Assembly (NCBI GenBank): GCA_008933995.1
Contig: WARS01000011.1
Location: forward strand, 10,073,516-10,137,515
Direction of reading: 5' to 3'
Length of the DNA stretch: 64,000 nt
Source: Datnioides undecimradiatus
Lineage: Eukaryota > Chordata > Actinopteri > Lobotiformes > Datnioididae
Made by a program: the position numbers and the translations under genes. Below, piece after piece: positions 35,760 to 48,589 of this stretch. Within the stretch, counting starts at the first letter, position 1. Each line of letters begins with the position of its first letter. The notes under the pieces were generated by a model. It was given only the letters and a program-made list of their open reading frames with translations, had not been told where the DNA came from and ran no database searches.

Positions 35760-36610
35760 CCTTTCTAATGAGAAGTGGTTTCCAATCTACTTATTCAAAC
35801 CACTATGACTTGATATAACTGGGCGTTATTACTGTATGATAAAAGCTTTACTAAATGCTCTAATATGTTTTTTTAAACTTTTTTTTTTTCTAAAAGCAAT
35901 GTCATGTTTTATAATTTGCCCTGAAGTAAGCCCTCATAGTACCAAGAAGGTAACTTGTCAATGGAAAAATATTTTGAAATTGTGGGAAATTATATTTTTG
36001 CAGGCAGGATGGCTATGAATTTGGAATTTTCTTTCTCATGGACTTATTATGAAAAAAATTAACTATTGATCTATACCTGACATAAAATATCTAAAAGTGT
36101 GTCATGCATAGACCAGAGCATGTTATGCAACTCACAAAAGGGGACCAGTGGGAAGGCCAGCGATTGTATCAAGGTGGCGGTTGCCTCCCCTGCACACCCC
36201 TTAACAGCGCCATGCTGATTGCTCAGAGAAGAGGTATTCTCAGAGAGAAGGAAAGCAAAAGCTTGTTTGAAGCTTGGCGTTCTACATCAGAGACAGCACC
36301 CAGAAATCTGAAGATAGATCACACTACAATTAGCCATTTCATATATTCCATGATTATTTACAATAAATTATATACCCTGCACAGTGCTACCTTACATAGT
36401 GCACTAGACTTTGCACTATGTAAAAGCTAAACTTAAGAATTGTCATCTGATTTAATGTCTTAGTTGCCAGATATAATTTTTCACACAAACCTCGGGACCT
36501 CCAATGAGTGTTTATCTTGACTTGAGGGTGGTCGACACAAGTAGTGAACATTGACCAATCATCACGTTTTAGGTGTACATGGTCGAACGTGTTAGCAAAC
36601 AGTGTGTCTG
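35760..36610. other. non-coding segment, no gene seen
   Basis: AT-rich sequence with T runs near 35879-35890. No signature was found in the 36100-36430 open frame (108 codons). The fish repeat downstream may begin within this segment, as early as about 36500. Confidence 0.6.
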
Positions 36611-36614
36611 GCAA

Positions 36615-36900
36615 ACCGATTAGTCCATAGTCACTCTCTCTCTGCTCAGTTTTTGGTCTCTACCAACTCCTCAGGGAAATATCTGCCTCTTTAGCTGCTA
36701 AATGCTCCACTGTGTTCACTCCCTAACTGTGTCTGTCTGCAGTTGCTGAGCAGGTAGTGTACAGTGGCTTTGTCGCTGAAAACTGCTGCCTACTGCTGAC
36801 AAAACAGCAGTAATTGCAACCTCTTTAACATTGTCACTTTGTTTTTACATTGACATTTGAAAAGGTGTTGAAGAAAATAGCGATTATAGCTACTTTAAAG
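36615..36900. repeat. dispersed percomorph repeat (GCTAAATGCTCCACT-type)
   Basis: The core TTTAGCTGCTAAATGCTCC (about 36690-36708) and the flanking GGTCTCTACCAACTCCTC and GCTGAGCAGGTAGTGTACAG phrases match, from memory, a medium-copy non-autonomous repeat that recurs in many spiny-rayed fish sequences. It carries no coding capacity here and shows substitutions and small deletions, so it is an old copy. Exact ends are uncertain and the family name is not known to me. Confidence 0.65.
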
Positions 36901-36909
36901 GTGCAGACA

Positions 36910-38940
36910 CACTGTATCTGTTATTGGATTTTAAGTTGGCAGAAACTAATTTTATATAAAAAGTAAGAGATCTGGCTGTGTAATGTATAATAAGTTGACT
37001 GACCACTTGCCAAATCTGAGTTTGCATAACTATGATTTGATCTTGACTTTGTGCAAATGAGTCCATTCAGTGTGACTCACAAAGCTTGTGAAAATCAGTC
37101 TAGGAAGAAAGAAAAAAACGAACACATATAAATTAAACTCACTGCAGTCTGTCTTTGAAATTATTATTAAATATACATTGCAGTTCATTCTGAACTTGAT
37201 GTCGTGCTGGATGAGCTAAAACACACCAAAACTCACAGTACGTCACCCACCAGCTAGAGCTTTCAGTGGTCTGGTGCATCCAGATATGCCAGATTCTGGG
37301 TCTCTGCACCATAAGAACACGAGGTAACATCATAAGCAGCAGCTGGGCCTCTATCTTTGTTGTAATTTGTAAATATTACAAATAACATCTTACCCACCAC
37401 TGAGTGAGTTAAGATCATTTGAGGAGAAAGTGAAGCTGTTTGACTGACTCACCTGAGTTTGACTCCTGCTGTAGGGAATTAAACAGCTCCCTGCAAGTTT
37501 ATTTCAGTTCAGTTCAGTTCAGTTCACATCATTCACCTGTTTTGACTGCTGTCTGTTGTCTGGGGTTAGCCAGTGGAGCCGTTATAAAATACTATAAATG
37601 ATGGACACAAGAGGTCAACGTAGTCTAGAAACTTAAAATTCAGCATGTGGTCACATTAATGTTTTACACAGAAATGTAGACGTGAGTCCAAATATTTCTC
37701 ATCTACCTTTTGACATTTTATATATCCTTCATGCGGCACAGAGGATATTTGTTCAAGACAAGCCAAAGAAAATGACAAATTGCAGATTGTTCTGACTTCA
37801 GTGAGCTTCAAGTGTCGAAAGGACACTGAAATGAAAGGACACCTGGGCCTCCTTTGACACAGCCTGGTTGTTCATCAACCTGCAACATATTAGTTTCCAT
37901 GTCCTTTGTTCATGTAGTGTATAATCATAGAGTTGAATTATGACTTCATGTGACTTGTTTATGTTGGTGCACACTGTAGTGAGCCCTCCAGCGCTCTTCA
38001 TGTGGAGGGCTTATCAGGGAGAGACGAGGCCAGCCTTACTCCAGGGTGGAAATCTGCCTTTCCCAGGAAGAGAGACTGTCCTTGGGTCAGGATTCACTCT
38101 GCTCCTGGCACAAGCATATGCACACATGCGCACACAAACAAAATGCATAGGGTTAACAGCACTTCCCTCACTGTTCTTGCTATCCTGAAGGGCTGAATAG
38201 AATTAAGCAAAATTTTATAATGACTTATTAAAAACTGTGGCTGAATAAATGAAGTGTGTTGTGTAGCCATTAGAGGATGGGAGCTATTATGTTAAACGTT
38301 TTGATTTGTGAAGTGGGGTGTGGACTTGCTAATCCAGAGACAGTTGGGGATGCTGGAGGGAGGAATCAAGCCATGCATATAATATGAGAACATTAGGTTG
38401 ATGTACACAGACGGGTGCTTCTGAGCAAGAGAAATAGGGATGATCGATGAACTCCAGAGGGAGAAAATGATGGATATAAAATGAGCTAAATCACCCCATA
38501 AAACTTAAGTAGATTAGAGATATAGTTGTGTTAAAAATCCACAAACTGTCAACAACAGATCATTTTTAGTTACCCTGCAGTTTTGTCACTACAGCTCCAA
38601 TCCCTTTTCAAAAAGTCTTTCATGTTACAGGTGAAGGTTGAAAAGCTATATCTATTCATAGACAGATGTTACTGTATTATGGCTCGGTCGAAGCAGGCCA
38701 ATGAGGATGGAGCATTTCTCCTCAGCATTTTCCAGGCCTGACTGCCAGACTCCGTCTGAGACTGATAAATCACCCTGCCCCAGCCCTTCTCCTGTGTTTT
38801 CTTTTCAAATGTAGAATCGATGGATTTTTCCTTCATTTCATTGACCTGTGCATAATGGTGCTCTCACTCCTCTACCATTGGGAAGGAGCCCAGCGCTGCA
38901 GACGTGCTTGCCCAGGCAAAGACAGGCGGCCTGGGCTTTA
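36910..38940. other. non-coding segment, no gene seen
   Basis: It contains a (TTCAG)n array at 37502-37525 and an acceptor-donor junction ACAG|GTGAAG at 38630/38631 with a mediocre tract. Otherwise it is AT-leaning sequence with short frames. Confidence 0.7.
37502..37525. repeat. (TTCAG)n pentanucleotide repeat
   Basis: Four to five tandem copies of a TTCAG unit. Pentamer arrays are less common than dinucleotides in this window. Confidence 0.9.
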
Positions 38941-38949
38941 TGTTGCTTA

Positions 38950-39064
38950 TTGTTCAGCCTGGAGAAATTAATGTGCTGTGAAATTAGCATTTTATCTGAC
39001 TGCAGATACAGTAATGGAGGCAATTAGAGTGCAGGGGAGAAGCAGTGCTCGGGGTAGTGGAGAG
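38950..39064 (+). other. motif-dense block with exon-like segment 39006-39064
   Basis: The upstream half is enhancer-like (TTAATG, AATTAGC and, past the acceptor, CAATTAG cores). Within it TTTTATCTGACTGCAG (AG at 39004-39005) and a downstream GAGAG|GTAAGG (GT at 39065-39066) frame a 59-nt segment. One forward frame is open and contains ATGG with G at -3. It could be a small alternative exon, or an enhancer that mimics splice sites. No peptide was recognised. Confidence 0.2.
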
Positions 39065-39069
39065 GTAAG

Positions 39070-42000
39070 GGACAATCCTCAAGCTGCAGGAGCCCAGCAG
39101 AGAGTTGCACAGCCGGCCTCACAGATAACACAATCACCTCCGTCTGGCGAGCAACACAGTCTGACTAGAATGTCTGTTGGTTAATAAAGAACACATTTGT
39201 TGTATGAAATGACACTGTATCGTTTTGATTAGCTAACTGGGAAACCACATTGGAAAAAAACTGTAATACAATATCTTTTATTCATATGTTAGCAGGGAGG
39301 GTGATCTTTTTATGCTTTTGAGGCTAGTGCTGTGCTGCTGATTATTTATTTTTTGTTTCTTTTTGGCTTTTTTTTTTTTTTTGGAGTTGCACAGCCGACA
39401 GAACTGCTAGCTGAAATTATTGGAATGGGATGGAGGGGAGGAGGGTGGCGAGGCAATGAAATCAATGCACATTTTGAGCTTAGATCATTTCTCATCAGTT
39501 ATTTTCAGACATGACATTGTGTATTTACAGCTTCAGGGGCGCATTGTCAACTCTCTTTATCACGTCTCCAGATTGAAATTGATCTCTCCGATCGTGAGCC
39601 ACGGGCAAGGAGATGGACCTTATCAGATGCTGAGGAACTGCCAGTATGCTATGTTGTCACCTGAAGCCTCGTAGATTGTTTATTTATTCTTCAAAAGACT
39701 CTCTGATGTGATGCTGGCGGGTGGAGATGCTAACATAATGTTATGTTTAATTCTGTGAGCTCAGAGACAATCGTGGCACCAACCTATATGATCCTGTTGT
39801 CTGGTCTGCGTCTACAGTATGCCCATACAGCGTTATTAGACACTTGTACTGTTATTGCATTCCTGTGTTATAATGTACTTATGGAACTGTATATCCCTCT
39901 GGCTTCCCCCGAACATCCTGTCAGGGTCTGAGTCAAATATTGACATAGCTTACAGTTTCGAGTGAAAAAATGTCTTCAAAGTTTTCCGTGCAGAGAATAG
40001 ATGAAGTGTTCTCTCTTTGGTCCACATGACCTCCTGACTGGTTTGTTTGTTTAGCATGAGCTTGGTCAAACAGGTGCACGGAGACAGCTGGGGAAGAAAT
40101 CCTGTAGGTATATTTTTCACCAGCCAAATATCTGGCAAAGGTGAGCTGAAAGTGGGTTTTTAAAGCAGAATTTAATTTCAAATTTTAATACCAATATCAA
40201 AAATAAATCCAAAAGTATAAGTAGGTTGATTTCTCCATTGAGATCTAATAAATGAGAATTTTTTTCCCCTTGCTTTTCTCATGCCATTATAGGAGTAACT
40301 ATGCCAATAGGAACCCCCTTTCTTGTTATTACTAATTCTCTAATTTTCTGCAAACATGTGGGTTCAAGCAAGTGTAACAGAAACTTTTTTTTTTTCCTTT
40401 TTAAATCTGTTGGGGCGACGCCACCCACCCACCTCCAGTCCCCCCTCTGCTTTTCTGAGTAAAGACAGCATGACTTCTGCAGTCGGAGGATCACGCCCAA
40501 TAAGAACATTATCCCAAAGAGTGCACTGGGCTGGCAAGAGTCTGAGATAATACCCCTTCCTCTTAAACTCCACCAGCTCCAGCTCACAAAGTAGAGGCAG
40601 AGACAGGGAGACCTTACCAAATGATACCCCACAGCACCCATGAAACCAATTGTTCCCCCGCCACCTTATGCTTAAGGGAGAAAAGCGAAGGGATAGCCGG
40701 ATGTCTGCATAATATCCTTATTCTAAAACATGAGGGTGTAGTCTGTGTGTCCATTAGTGTCAACACACCAATGCTAAATGGGCCTTGGCTGTCTTTTCTT
40801 TTTAGCTAGAGAGTGTTTCTCTGTCTGTGTAGACGGTGGTAGTTGGCCCACAGGGTATTATCCATTCTGATAGGGAGGCTGTGCTGCCTCTGAGGAGAGG
40901 GAGATAGATGAGGACATGCCACAGTGCTGAGGTATGTGTATGATTAGAGAGGCAACTCTGATACCTGTCACCAGCAGCATGTTTACGTGCTAAATGATGC
41001 TGATCAAATGGATGAGTGCCAGCAGTGCAGCAGATGAATGAGAGGTCTTAAGCAGTCATTTACAGTATCTTCGGTGTGAGATTAGCCACATTACACAGTG
41101 ATACTTACGAGCGACACTTTTGTCAGTGCGAGCTCATCTTGAAAATACAAATGGGATTCCTGCAGCCCCATTCTTTTCTTCTCTCACTCTCCCCTTTACA
41201 GCTCGTCATTGTGAGGCGAATTGAAAGGCTCTCTCCTTATTAAGGCGAGTGTTGAAGTGGGCAGTGTTACGCAACTGAGTTATCTGCTCAGCAGCCCTGG
41301 CTTACAGCAGACAAACCCCTCTTCTCAGAGCCTGCGCCATGCTTGTGCTCCCTTGCTGATCTCAGACCAGGTGTTGTGGCTTAGGCTGACATTCGGCAAG
41401 GGGGCTGAATCTGTCCTGAGTCCAGTGTAATCAGAAGGCTCCAGGTTGGACGCAGACTTGGCCCAGGGCCTCACATCTTGTTTGAGTTAACAACACAAGC
41501 TGAATGGCCTGTTTACAATCTCCACAGCAGGGGCAGAAAACCTCACTAAATCTGTCTGGATGGCTGTCAGATGTGGAACAGATGTGCTGAAATGGAGGAA
41601 ATTATGTCACTTCTTTTTCCCCTCTCTCATGTGACCATGATGACTAAAGAGCCGTGATCAGGGTGATGTGATTACGCAGAGGGAGACTCGCACTGTGGTG
41701 ACAGTTGTGCCATGTCTGTGTTTTACTCAGCGGCTTCACAAGGCACGTTGCATGGGCACCGTCCCTTACATGCATCACAATGCCCTCTACAGGTGCATAT
41801 TGGATAGATTTTTTTTTTTTGTATGACCAAAATCAAATTGCTCCACAGTTCTTCCTGTCACTGATTGCAAAGCAAAAATACAAACGACTCTTTTCTTGAT
41901 AAACTTTAATGATTTACAGTGACAAAATCAAAACTCCTGAAAGACCGCAGATAAGGTCTTCAGAGCTTGATGTCACATGCTGTAAAATATCAGTAAAGGC

Positions 42001-42190
42001 CCCCTGGGTAAAGAGTTCCTTGTAAACATTATTGCTTCTGAAAAGGAACAATAAAGTGGCTGGCCGGTCTGCAGCTGCATTAAAAATGCACACTGTCAAA
42101 GGTAAAGGAACAGTGTGCTTACTTAACCTCAAATATTTATTCACTCTCAGGGTCCTTGAAAGCTTCAATGTGGATTGCTTGAAGGGGCAA
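39070..42190. other. non-coding segment, no gene seen
   Basis: It contains T runs at 39369-39382 and 40385-40396 and a reverse CTCF-like site at 41780. The frames near 40.3-40.6 kb (minus, up to 120 codons) have no domain I can name. Nothing else was found. Confidence 0.7.
41780..41793 (-). promoter_or_regulatory. CTCF-like core motif, reverse orientation
   Basis: The minus-strand reading CCTGTAGAGGGCAT matches 12 of 14 positions of CCASYAGRKGGCRS. Its orientation is convergent with the forward-type sites at 18.7, 23.6 and 27.0 kb. Confidence 0.28.
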
Positions 42191-42202
42191 AATATAGAGT
42201 TG

Positions 42203-42259
42203 AGTGTGTGTGTGTGTGTATGTGTGTGTGAGTGAGAGGGAGAGGGAGAGGGAGAGAGA
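42203..42259. repeat. (GT)n + (GAGAGG)n compound microsatellite
   Basis: A GT array with one AT unit (42203-42230) passes into GA and then GAGAGG-type units. Ordinary compound low complexity; the signal-like frames through it are artefacts. Confidence 0.93.
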
Positions 42260-42264
42260 TACCT

Positions 42265-45200
42265 GGTCACACCTTTCTATCACTCCGGGCATCATTCGGT
42301 GATGCTGCATCTCACTTAAGGCCATGCAAGGAATCAGAGTGCACTCAGTGCCAGAGCCCCAGGGACATCCATCACAATGGCCACAATGTATATAACCATA
42401 CATCCATTAAGATGAGAAAGAGTATGACTCTAAAGACCCCTTCTCTTTTGGCATTTTGTGTACAAGCCCATAGCTATTCCTGCTGCAACATCACCTTCTT
42501 TTCTTCACTGGTACAAATTGTTTCTGTGTTTATCTTTGACGAGTGTGTCGCACAGCACTGACTTGATTAGTTTGTTTATTTTAATGCATCTCCTGCCTCC
42601 GTCTCCTTATGGCTGAGAGAACTCACATTTGTGCATGTGCAGTGTTTCAATTATGGTTATAATTTACCTCGTACACTGGAAGGGGAAGTAGATTATGAGT
42701 GCGTGGAGAGATGAGGAGCTTTATAATGAATGTTAGGTGTATTGCCTTGTGCATGTTTTTCTCTCATGAGCTCATGTTTCACTCACTGTCCCTGTGTGAT
42801 CGCAACAGACAGCCAGACTGTGAGCAGCCTAAAAGAGCAGGCATAATTAGTGTTTTTACAGTGAAAAAATTTATATTTTTAGAGCTTACTTAAGTTTTAA
42901 TTAATTTAATGAAATGGACAATAAGAATGATGTCAAGTTTAGTTTTTTCATGCATCTCTTTCTCTTTCTACCCCTCTGTACATACTGACATGTTGAGATG
43001 TTTCATTTTCAACAATAAGTCTTTTCCTATGTCTTTTGGATATTCTTAAATCTCTTATCTTATTAATCTTTAAAAAAAAAAAGAAGGCTTTTTGCCGCAG
43101 GCTGCAGAAGAGGAATTTGTGTTTAGTGGATTCCTGTTCCCAGATGAGGAGAGCTAAATGAGTTTGGAGGCTTCCTGAATGCTCTATAATTGTGATGAGG
43201 CTCTGTTCCTCTGAACAATTAAAGATGCAGGAGCCCTGTCTCTTCTGAGATCCATCCCAGATCACTATCGTTGAGTCTTCCCACTAAATCACACACACGT
43301 TGTAGTCAGATGATGACCACCTATCTCTTTCCGCTGCCCGGCTACTACTTTAAGAGGAAACCTCAAGGTCGGCATCTTGCCCAACGCTATGATCAATTTA
43401 TTACACGCTGTCAAAGCATTAGAGGGTAGAAACAGAGGACTTGCCAGTCTCCCCAGTGGTCCAACCCCCCTTTTCCTCCTCTGCTCCTATTCTCACATAG
43501 CAGGCTTTATTTGTCCCCCTCAGAACAAAGCGGAGAACAAAGCTGCATAGCCGTCTGGTCTATGGAGCTGTGTGGCTATGCTAATGTCTCTAGGCTGGTT
43601 GGAGTCTTATTGAATGGGTGAGCAGAAGAGGTAAATAAGCGTGTCTGGATGAGAGGTGGGGGCCAGCGGGTGAAAGAGATGAAGTAATAGACTATTCCAA
43701 GGGTCAGCCCATGTGAATGCAAATATTTATATAAGTGATTAAAATACCCTCCCCACATCCCGCCCACTTCATTTAAATGAGCAACTAAACTGTAAAACGA
43801 TTCATCTCCTAAAGGCAAGTCTGAAAGAGGAAGCAGGAAGAGGCATTTGTGGGTGGAAAAAAGAGCAAACAAATAGTGACGTAAATCTGACTCACTCGTC
43901 TTTTGCCTTCACAATGCAAAGATTAGAGCAGCAGGCTCTTTCGGGGATGCAGATTTCATCCCTTGCTTTTCTTAGACTTTCATCCTCACAGTGACGAGTC
44001 TGTGGAATTTCACACTGTCACAGCCATTTCTACAAAGGGTCAGAGTGGCTAATCTTGCTAGCAGTATTGCTATCTTCATTCAGTTTCACCTCAAAAAATA
44101 TTTGTGAAGTTTTTGTAGAAGATGCTTTGATAAAATGGCAGAGCCACTCTTTTTATGCACAGATATGTGATGGAGTGATTCTCAGTCTTTTTAAATCAGA
44201 GGTTGGATCACACCAAGTCTCTCTTTGTATTTATCCAAGAAATACATAATAATCCCCTTTCTGAGTTTATATCCACAATCATTCTTGCAACTAAAAGATC
44301 CACTTGATGCAGATGGAGGCTTTCAGCCTCATGTAGAGCAAGATGTGAAAACTCTAGATATTAGTTTTATGTTATCCTCGACAACGTTTATCTAATCAAA
44401 ACTCTCATATCCTCAAATCTTTTGATTTCTTCGTGCGATAGGCGCAACAAATGGATTCTCAAGTCAGTTTTAAACCGTGACCTGCGGCGATTTGTCACAG
44501 AACCAATCAGGTTTGTTTCAGTCATCTCCTCATCTGATAACGGTGGGGAATCCTGAGGTGCAGACACTTTAACATGCAGCTGTCTAAATCTGTGTCCTGC
44601 TCTAATTGAAATCAGGAAGCGATAACATGCTCATTATGGAGGAAGTCTGAGGAGATGGACTCGAGCCAGCCTCCCTGCCAGGGCTTTGCCTTGATGTGGT
44701 GTTGATGTGGCAGGCTTGACCACTTTTTTTTATCAGAAATCAATGTCTCCAACAGTGTAGTATTACATCTCACAAGGCATTAGCAGACAAGAAGTTGAAT
44801 CAGTGTGAGGGTGTCTCCAGTTGCATCTGAAGCTGATTAGCTTATCATCATCTAGCTGCTACATTGTTCCCAGTGTACCAGTGTTTGGCTGGTTGTTTGA
44901 TGCCGTAATGAAAGCTTTGGGCTGAGGTATATCTCTAACAAGTTCAGCAAACAAGTGGATTGTTATATTGCATCCCCGGCCTGCTGTTATTCTCTACATC
45001 TGAATGCTCAGACTATTGAAGTTTCTCCTCTGAAAGAATCCAAAGCTCAAACTCTAAAACAAAATGAACCATATCACCTGACAATAAAAAGGTTGTTTGG
45101 GTTGTTTAATTTGAATGTGATCACACACATGAGGGATTTGCAGTTATTCTTTTAAAGTTACAGTTTAAAAATGATGACATCAGTTGTCAGATGATATCAG

Positions 45201-46970
45201 TTGTGGGGTCACATCAAAACTTTATTTATGCAAACAAAGTATACAGTCACAAAGATAGTCATAGTTTGTTTATATTATGGCAAAACTGATTAAGCTAAAG
45301 CATTAGGTCTGTTTTTTAAGTAAGCACAATCACAATTATGTATTTGAGCATATGTAAATGAATGAATGAACAGAAATTACTTTCTTTGTAACCACTGAAA
45401 GTTTTCATACAAAAGAACAGTTTCCAATTCTAATCTGCATGATTTCCATGTGCTGTGACATTGACTGTGTAGAAAATAATGTGTAAAGGTTTTCTATTTA
45501 AAAAAAACCAAACCATATATCTCTCATTGTGTTTCACTATACTCTATTAACCTATCCTTTCATTAGTACAATGAAATTGGAATGGAACAGGCCCCATATA
45601 CCAGCATTATGAAATAATGAGTGTGATCACACACAAAGCAAAACACACTGTTTACTCAAACCAGGTTGTCACAGAAACTATTGATTCCTTCATGCCCCAT
45701 CAGCCGGGATAATTACACAATACTGCGCTAGTTACTCAGGAACGGCTCTTAGAAAAAAAAATCACAACTGTAAAATATATTGATTGAACTCTAATATAAT
45801 CTAAACAAGAACTAACAAGAAGTCACTGATGCACTCACAATAGAATTTTAAGCGATAATGGTTTTGTTGTGCTGCAGCACTGCAGATGTAATATTGGGAA
45901 GAGTTACTGTAGATGGGCAGTAAAGGAACTGCATTATGAGCTCAGCTTGGGAAAGTCTTTCGGACTATCTGATGTCAAAAGGAATTATTTCATTTCCTCC
46001 ATCTAGGCCCTTTAGTGGTCATCAGGGAGCATTAGACATGGCGCTGCAAATCCCTCTGACTTTAGTGGAGCTGCAGCTTAACTTGTCTGCCTACACCTTA
46101 AGTCAACTCTGTATATCTCAGCGTGCCTGATATATGATGTTGATATTTATGTTAAGTTTACTCCAATCAATCAGTCAGGTAGCTCAGTAGTAATAAGAGT
46201 TGTCGGTGCAGAGGCTCTACGAACTGATATTCTGCAAGTGTTTCCTACATTTAGTGTTTACTTTCTGTGTTTCCTTAACAAGTTTCCTTAAGCAAGTTCT
46301 CTTTCGAACATTTTTCTCATAGAACAGTGAACTTAAAAAAACAAAAAAATAATTTATAAAAAAAATATCCAGTTTTTGGGGGGGCAGTGAGTGTTGTATG
46401 TGATGAATGTTATATTATGTTACTCAGTGTCAAAACCTGGCTCTGGTTAAAATACACTTGTCCGAAATACTTTCCGTGGGTGTGTCAATATTATATTAAA
46501 AGTAGACTATGACATATAGCATCTTGTAAATAAAGCAAGGCTTAATTTTCTCACACTGTATCCAACAACACATACCAGGCGAGGAAAGGAGAGAGTCCTG
46601 AGACTGTGAGAGCCTATGAAGGGATTTTGAGACTCGTGAGCTTGGTTCAACATAGAGGATGCCCTGACAAATATTACAATCAGATAAATCAACACATAAG
46701 TCATGGGATGCACAATACTCAGACATACTTTATCCTAAATCATTTTCCTAATTTCATAAGCCTGATTTGCAGTATTGCATTTGAAATTCAGTATAAATTG
46801 TGTCATCATTTTTCTGTTGTTCTCAGTGGCCAGCCTGTTAATGTTGTTGTTCTGTAGTCTGGCTGTTATCAAGAAAGTAAACAAATTACATGCAGCATCC
46901 CTTCACTTCAAACCCTTTGTCGTCTCGATACATGGTGTCGCTAAACGATTAGATGTGTCGTCTCGTCTCT
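42265..46970. other. non-coding segment, no gene seen
   Basis: AT-leaning sequence with A runs at 43071-43082 and 46337-46364. A 17-base imperfect tandem duplication lies at 45173-45204. A tRNA A-box-like GGTAGCTCAGTAG occurs at 46179-46190 without a matching B box. No coding, RNA or dispersed-repeat call is supported. Confidence 0.7.
45173..45204. repeat. 17-bp imperfect tandem duplication
   Basis: GATGACATCAGTTGTCA is followed by GATGATATCAGTTGT, a single mismatch over the shared 15 bases. Each unit carries TGAYATCA, close to CRE/AP-1-type sites. It could be two spaced binding sites or a simple slippage product. Confidence 0.7.
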
Positions 46971-46983
46971 GTGACTGTCGTAG

Positions 46984-47024
46984 GAAAAATGTTTTTACAT
47001 TATTTGTCAAGTCGCTCACAGCTG
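46984..47024 (+). other. weak candidate 41-nt exon
   Basis: TCTCTGTGACTGTCGTAG (AG at 46982-46983) and CTG|GTGAGT (GT at 47025-47026) bound a 41-nt segment open in all three forward frames. The acceptor tract is moderate. No peptide was recognised and a pseudo-exon is the default explanation. Confidence 0.13.
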
Positions 47025-47049
47025 GTGAGTGTGGAAGCTAGCTAAGATA

Positions 47050-48215
47050 ATTTTCACTTGCTAATGTGCAGCGATGACAAGCTTGTTACTTTGTTTCCCA
47101 TTATTATTCACTCCTCTATAGTGTGTGGCGAATGTGAGGCTGATTAAGTTGGACAAATGCAGTACAATATGTTGACAGCAGCACCACTCTGTCGTGGCAC
47201 AGCACAAGCGAGGCCTCACCTCACCTCCCCCCGCTGCGTTTTCATCACGCAGTGGAGACCACTTCTAATGCTGCACTCAGATGGAAACAGTTGAGCAGGT
47301 TAAACGCACATTGGAGGTTGATCTTAATTAGGCACTGCACGTTATTTGAACACTCTTCTGCTCAGCTTTGGTACACAAGCATTTATAATAAGGTGTGTAA
47401 TTTAATAAATGAGTGCTATTTATGTTTAAATAACATTTAACCAACCCTACAGACTCGTTTAGATGAGTTAGAAGAAGAGGGAGAGAGACAGATGGTGTGA
47501 CTTGAATGAAAGAGATGAAGGTTAATGAAGCTTGTTTTAGTCCTCTTCCTTATATGCTTTACATCACAGACCATCATTTTGCAACCAGGCTGTTATCTTT
47601 TGGTGTAGTTTTGCTACCAGTTCATGGACCCATCCCCTTTCATCAGTTTTTATCAAGTTCCTGTCTCCGCATGAACTACATTTGTCGAGTAACTATAATG
47701 TAACATTGGTCTTTATAAATGCATTATATATTACTTAATGTATACTATGATGGATTACATTACCACAAGTACTAATTGATTTTCATACTGTATGGAATAG
47801 AGTAGAAACTAATGGCTGTCTGTATTGGTAGTACTGCACATCTAAAAATCTATATTATGCAGACTGGATCTGAAAAAACTCAGCATAAACACAAAGCATA
47901 GTCAATTTGAAGTTAAAATGCTACAACTTGATGCTATGGCTTGGTGTTTTCTTTATCAGTATGCATATGTAAACACAGTTACAGATTTTAAACTGTAAAC
48001 ACTGAAAGGGAAGGGTTTAACCTGTGACGGCAGACACGTACGGTATGAATGGATCAAACGCTGTAAGAATGTGTACTCTGCAGACCTGCATCTAACGTGA
48101 ATCTCCTGCATGAAAGGGATATAAAAGTGTCACAGCATTTGTACTGTTTCTGCCTTGCATGGTGGCTATTGGCATTGTCTGCTCACACTGGAGCTATGGG
48201 GCTCTCATTGCCTGT
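47050..48215. other. non-coding segment, no gene seen
   Basis: AT-rich, non-repetitive sequence. It contains no splice pair, RNA gene or known repeat, and there is no AATAAA-type signal close downstream of the minus-strand stop at 48223. Confidence 0.7.
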
Positions 48216-48222
48216 AGCACTG

Positions 48223-48348
48223 CTATAATCCTGCATTTGAAGAGGATCTGTTCGGGGGACTGGAGACAAAGCACTCTGTAGAGGGTATCAAGTGTCCGCC
48301 ACCAAAGCCCAGCTCCCTAGGCTGTCCTCCAGGGGGGTTTCCTGTGAG
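48223..48348 (-). other. candidate minus-strand terminal coding exon
   Basis: On the minus strand, CACCTTGATTTCTCTGCAG (AG at 48350-48349) is a strong acceptor. It is followed by 41 open codons and a TAG at 48225-48223. The peptide is Gly/Pro/Ser-rich, with a GFGGG run and a Ser/Pro/Asn tail, and looks disordered; I recognise no family. The exon begins in phase 0, which fits the phase-0 end of the candidate exon at 54274-54391. No clear polyadenylation signal follows closely. Open frames of this size are common by chance, so the support is the acceptor plus the phase match. Confidence 0.22.
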
Positions 48349-48589
48349 CTGCAGAGAAATCAAGGTGAGGGCAAAACATGGTCTACAGGGTTTGAACCCG
48401 GCTTCTGTTAGGAGCCCAAGCATTGGTCGAGGCAGGATGAGATCACAAGCCGACACTAGTTTGGTCTGTATTTCACAAGGTCGATACAGTGACTTCTGAC
48501 GTGGTTTGTTGCATTTTTTTTTTCCCCCAGCAATGCTCCACTGACCTACTTCCTCTTAATCCCTCGATGTGACTTTAATTGACTAGAGG

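Noticed and set aside
44841-44860. miR-21-like TAGCTTATCA
   Set aside because: Only the 5' ten bases match and no hairpin partner is present.
46179-46225. tRNA A-box-like GGTAGCTCAGTAG, possible tRNA or tRNA-derived SINE
   Set aside because: No B box (GGTTCGANNCC-type) follows at the proper distance and no acceptor stem can be drawn.
48388-48402. T-loop-like GGGTTTGAACCC suggesting a tRNA
   Set aside because: It is a short palindrome; no A box or acceptor stem lies upstream at tRNA distance.
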